DNA of 64,000 nt from an uncultured Carboxylicivirga sp. (lineage in GTDB: Bacteria > Bacteroidota > Bacteroidia > Bacteroidales > Marinilabiliaceae). Made by a program: the position numbers and the translations under genes. How positions within the stretch are numbered: position 1 is the first letter of the stretch; every line of letters begins with the position of its first letter. Under the pieces are notes generated by a model that ran no database searches, was not told where the DNA came from, and worked only from the letters and a program-made list of their open reading frames with translations. The DNA is taken from NCBI RefSeq assembly GCF_963674565.1, contig NZ_OY771430.1, positions 5,270,001-5,334,000 of the forward strand. The letters run 5' to 3'. Of the stretch, positions 63,201 through 64,000 are shown in pieces.

Positions 63201-64000
63201 CTCCTGACAGATTCGGTGTTGCTTTGGTTGAGTTATTAGAACTACAATTAAAAGCTGTAAGTAAAGTTCCAACATTGTATTTACTGATATTTGTACCATC
63301 CAAAAGTTCTCTTGTTAAATCATCATCCCACCAGATAAGAAAATTCATAGCGGTTTTTCCACCGATCAGCTCTCCGTCAATACTGTAAGCTCCATCTCCT
63401 GTTGAAGACCAACGTTCATAGCCTCTGTGATCCGGGCTGATATCACCTGCAACACCACGACCTACGTCTTCGCCTGGGGCTTTTATCTGCCAAAGAACTT
63501 CACCTGTAGCAGCATCACGATAGGTCATTCCATTACCAGCTTCTTCATGTGGCATAAAAACTTCCAGACCAGGACGATCCGGATCCATATCAGAAACATG
63601 TAAGGCATCACCATGACCTAAACCTGTTGAATAAAGGCCTGTACCATCATCATTTATGGTACATGAACCGTATATTATTTCATCTTTTCCATCCTGATCA
63701 ACATCACCTACACTTAGGTTATGATTTCCTTGTCCGTAGTAAGCACTGTTTCCAGAATCGTTACTATCGAAAATCCAACGCTGAGTTAATTCTGTTCCAT
63801 CCCAATCCCATGCTGACAGAACTGACCGTGTATAATATCCGCGAGTCATTACCAAACTTGGATGTTCACCATCGAGATAAGCCACACAGGCTAAAAATCG
63901 GTCAACCCTGTTTCCATAACTATCGCCCCAGCTGCTTACACTACCTCTTGCCGGCGTATAATAAACTGTCGCCATTTCGTAACCGTTTACTCCACTAAAA
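60208..64000 (-). CDS. PL11 rhamnogalacturonan lyase with beta-strand repeats and T9SS domain (partial)
   Basis: The frame stays open to the right edge of the window (FSGVNGYE precedes the Met near 63975), so the gene is partial and its signal peptide lies outside. The N-terminal 350 visible residues match PL11 rhamnogalacturonan endolyases: MATVYYTPARGSVSSWGDSY, LSVGDVDQDGKDEIIYGS, LGHGDALHVSDMDP and LSGDILGDWREEVIFR. The next 800 residues contain autotransporter-associated beta-strand repeats (GAGSLVINTTNNYTGKTLVS and similar). The end is a T9SS type A sorting domain (IRVYPNPVEDLLYIEV to LLIKKIVKE). It would be secreted or held on the cell surface and would start backbone degradation. Confidence 0.92.
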   Translation of the reverse strand, partial: FSGVNGYEMATVYYTPARGSVSSWGDSYGNRVDRFLACVAYLDGEHPSLVMTRGYYTRSVLSAWDWDGTELTQRWIFDSNDSGNSAYYGQGNHNLSVGDVDQDGKDEIIYGSCTINDDGTGLYSTGLGHGDALHVSDMDPDRPGLEVFMPHEEAGNGMTYRDAATGEVLWQIKAPGEDVGRGVAGDISPDHRGYERWSSTGDGAYSIDGELIGGKTAMNFLIWWDDDLTRELLDGTNISKYNVGTLLTAFNCSSNNSTKATPNLSGDILGDWREEVIFRTTDNTKLRIYTTTNETSYRFRTLMHDPQYRLAIAWQNVGYNQPPHPGFFLGTDMDTPPLAPIAQAKLKWDGSAGFSWDVNTSSNWKLANGTTSVFNNDDDVIFSISGNNSSDVLINETISPSKVTVINPNDYTFSGTGGLSGSMDLIKSGAGSLVINTTNNYTGKTLVSEGLLQINGNIATSETTIEGKGEITGNGTTGSLNLLSGSKIWVGDYNQASSTHVNGNLLASNNTSFEFDLSDDPTGTTKSNDQIIIDGDLSLGENISFNVNKPDGTLSDGTYTLLTFTGSFTGSLDNISLSGIRELVTSIELSGQSVVLVTTLVRDPASILWDGTTNNSWDYLNNTNWLNNGVSDFFAYGDYVLFDDSGNTTVNVADDVPIGGMEVSASTTYKFTGTGTISGTGGLLKSGTGYLIMNEANTFTGNVELRAGLTSVTNLSNIGSPGSFGSGSNDPASIYLNGGSIYYTGDQSTTNRGITVGESNGDFYTVGSSEVSLDGVITGTGNFTKRGTGKLNLSAANTISGPVTLTEGTIGLTSENANSYGLGTDKVIIKDATLNMFNSSGSYSNIYWNLEVPAGYTATINMDGRCDHYGAATGEGTLELVLPFSRVHLNGDWSAYAGQINTTASPVSVYGNWFVVGNSIGYPNASIDLGDGVFAVYKNSSDATIEIGELTGSNSSVLGSGGQGANTITWRIGGKRTSVAFDGKITNDQYKNTGSQSAIIKTGSGRWTLTNANTYTGGTVIEQGTIIAANTSGSATGTGPVTVYTNSSLAGTGYVSGDVTVNNRAYIMPGISPAYGNLTINNNLTFLTGARLYIKTDAAAGICDKVTVNGTYTVAGTLYMVLNNGSFANGQSYQVLDASSISGSFDAISPSAPGDGLYWDTSELYTNGIIKVTNVATAITPVEANDNIRVYPNPVEDLLYIEVMDNNVPSKIEIRDVSGRTIKQLVGNNGSNYKIDFSYHNKGIYFVIITVNEQLLIKKIVKE

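Noticed and set aside
1..64000. CRISPR array or insertion sequence
   Set aside because: No regularly spaced repeats with unique spacers and no transposase gene were seen.

Overview
The window is from a member of the Bacteroidota, probably a marine or brackish relative of the Marinilabiliales/Prolixibacteraceae. The evidence is low GC, promoters of the TTG-N19-21-TAnnTTTG type, very few Shine-Dalgarno sequences, type IX secretion (T9SS) C-terminal domains, a hybrid two-component regulator, and a polysaccharide utilisation locus (PUL). The organism name is an inference.

Layout. (1) 1-5.2 kb: ribBA, two tandem near-duplicate LptF/LptG-type permeases and a START-like protein, all on the minus strand. 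(2) 5.46-12.99 kb: a tRNA with CAT anticodon, into which a 7.4-kb integrative element has inserted. The element is bounded by an 89-bp direct repeat made of the tRNA 3' part plus its terminator. It carries a tyrosine integrase, an excisionase-like HTH protein, a phage gene II/X-type replication initiator, a candidate replication origin, putative integrase arm sites and several unrecognised cargo genes. (3) 13-21 kb: a WG-repeat/TonB-C protein, a TPR membrane protein, a tight operon SPFH protein - NAD-kinase-like protein - methyltransferase fusion, and an NrtR-type Nudix regulator with a well-resolved promoter and operator. Between the regulator and the operon lies a 66-nt element built of interleaved inverted repeats. 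(4) 20.8-41.6 kb: secreted proteins (T9SS-tagged and MopE-like), an H-NOX haem sensor, a PAP2 phosphatase, thioredoxin-fold proteins with a Cys-rich lipoprotein and an AsmA-like protein, a Wzi-like outer-membrane protein, MutS2, an ECF sigma factor with probable anti-sigma factor and target gene, and two candidate non-coding RNAs. (5) 41.6-64 kb: a PUL for rhamnogalacturonan-type pectin. It has a GH43-like lipoprotein, the hybrid sensor/regulator, GH2, GH28, GH106 and CE12 enzymes, a three-enzyme GH105-CE12-GH43 fusion, an S1 sulfatase and a PL11 lyase that runs off the right edge. No SusC/SusD pair lies inside the window.

The PUL reads as one pathway. A secreted PL11 lyase cuts the backbone, CE12 esterases deacetylate, GH28 and GH106 attack galacturonic acid and rhamnose linkages, GH105 removes the unsaturated uronate left by the lyase, GH2 and GH43 trim galactan/arabinan side chains, and the sulfatase suggests a sulfated substrate. 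The hybrid regulator probably senses an oligosaccharide product.

The best candidates for something undescribed are the SPFH/NAD-kinase-like/methyltransferase operon with its palindromic leader element, the unknown cargo and origin of the integrative element, and the two unassigned structured RNAs.
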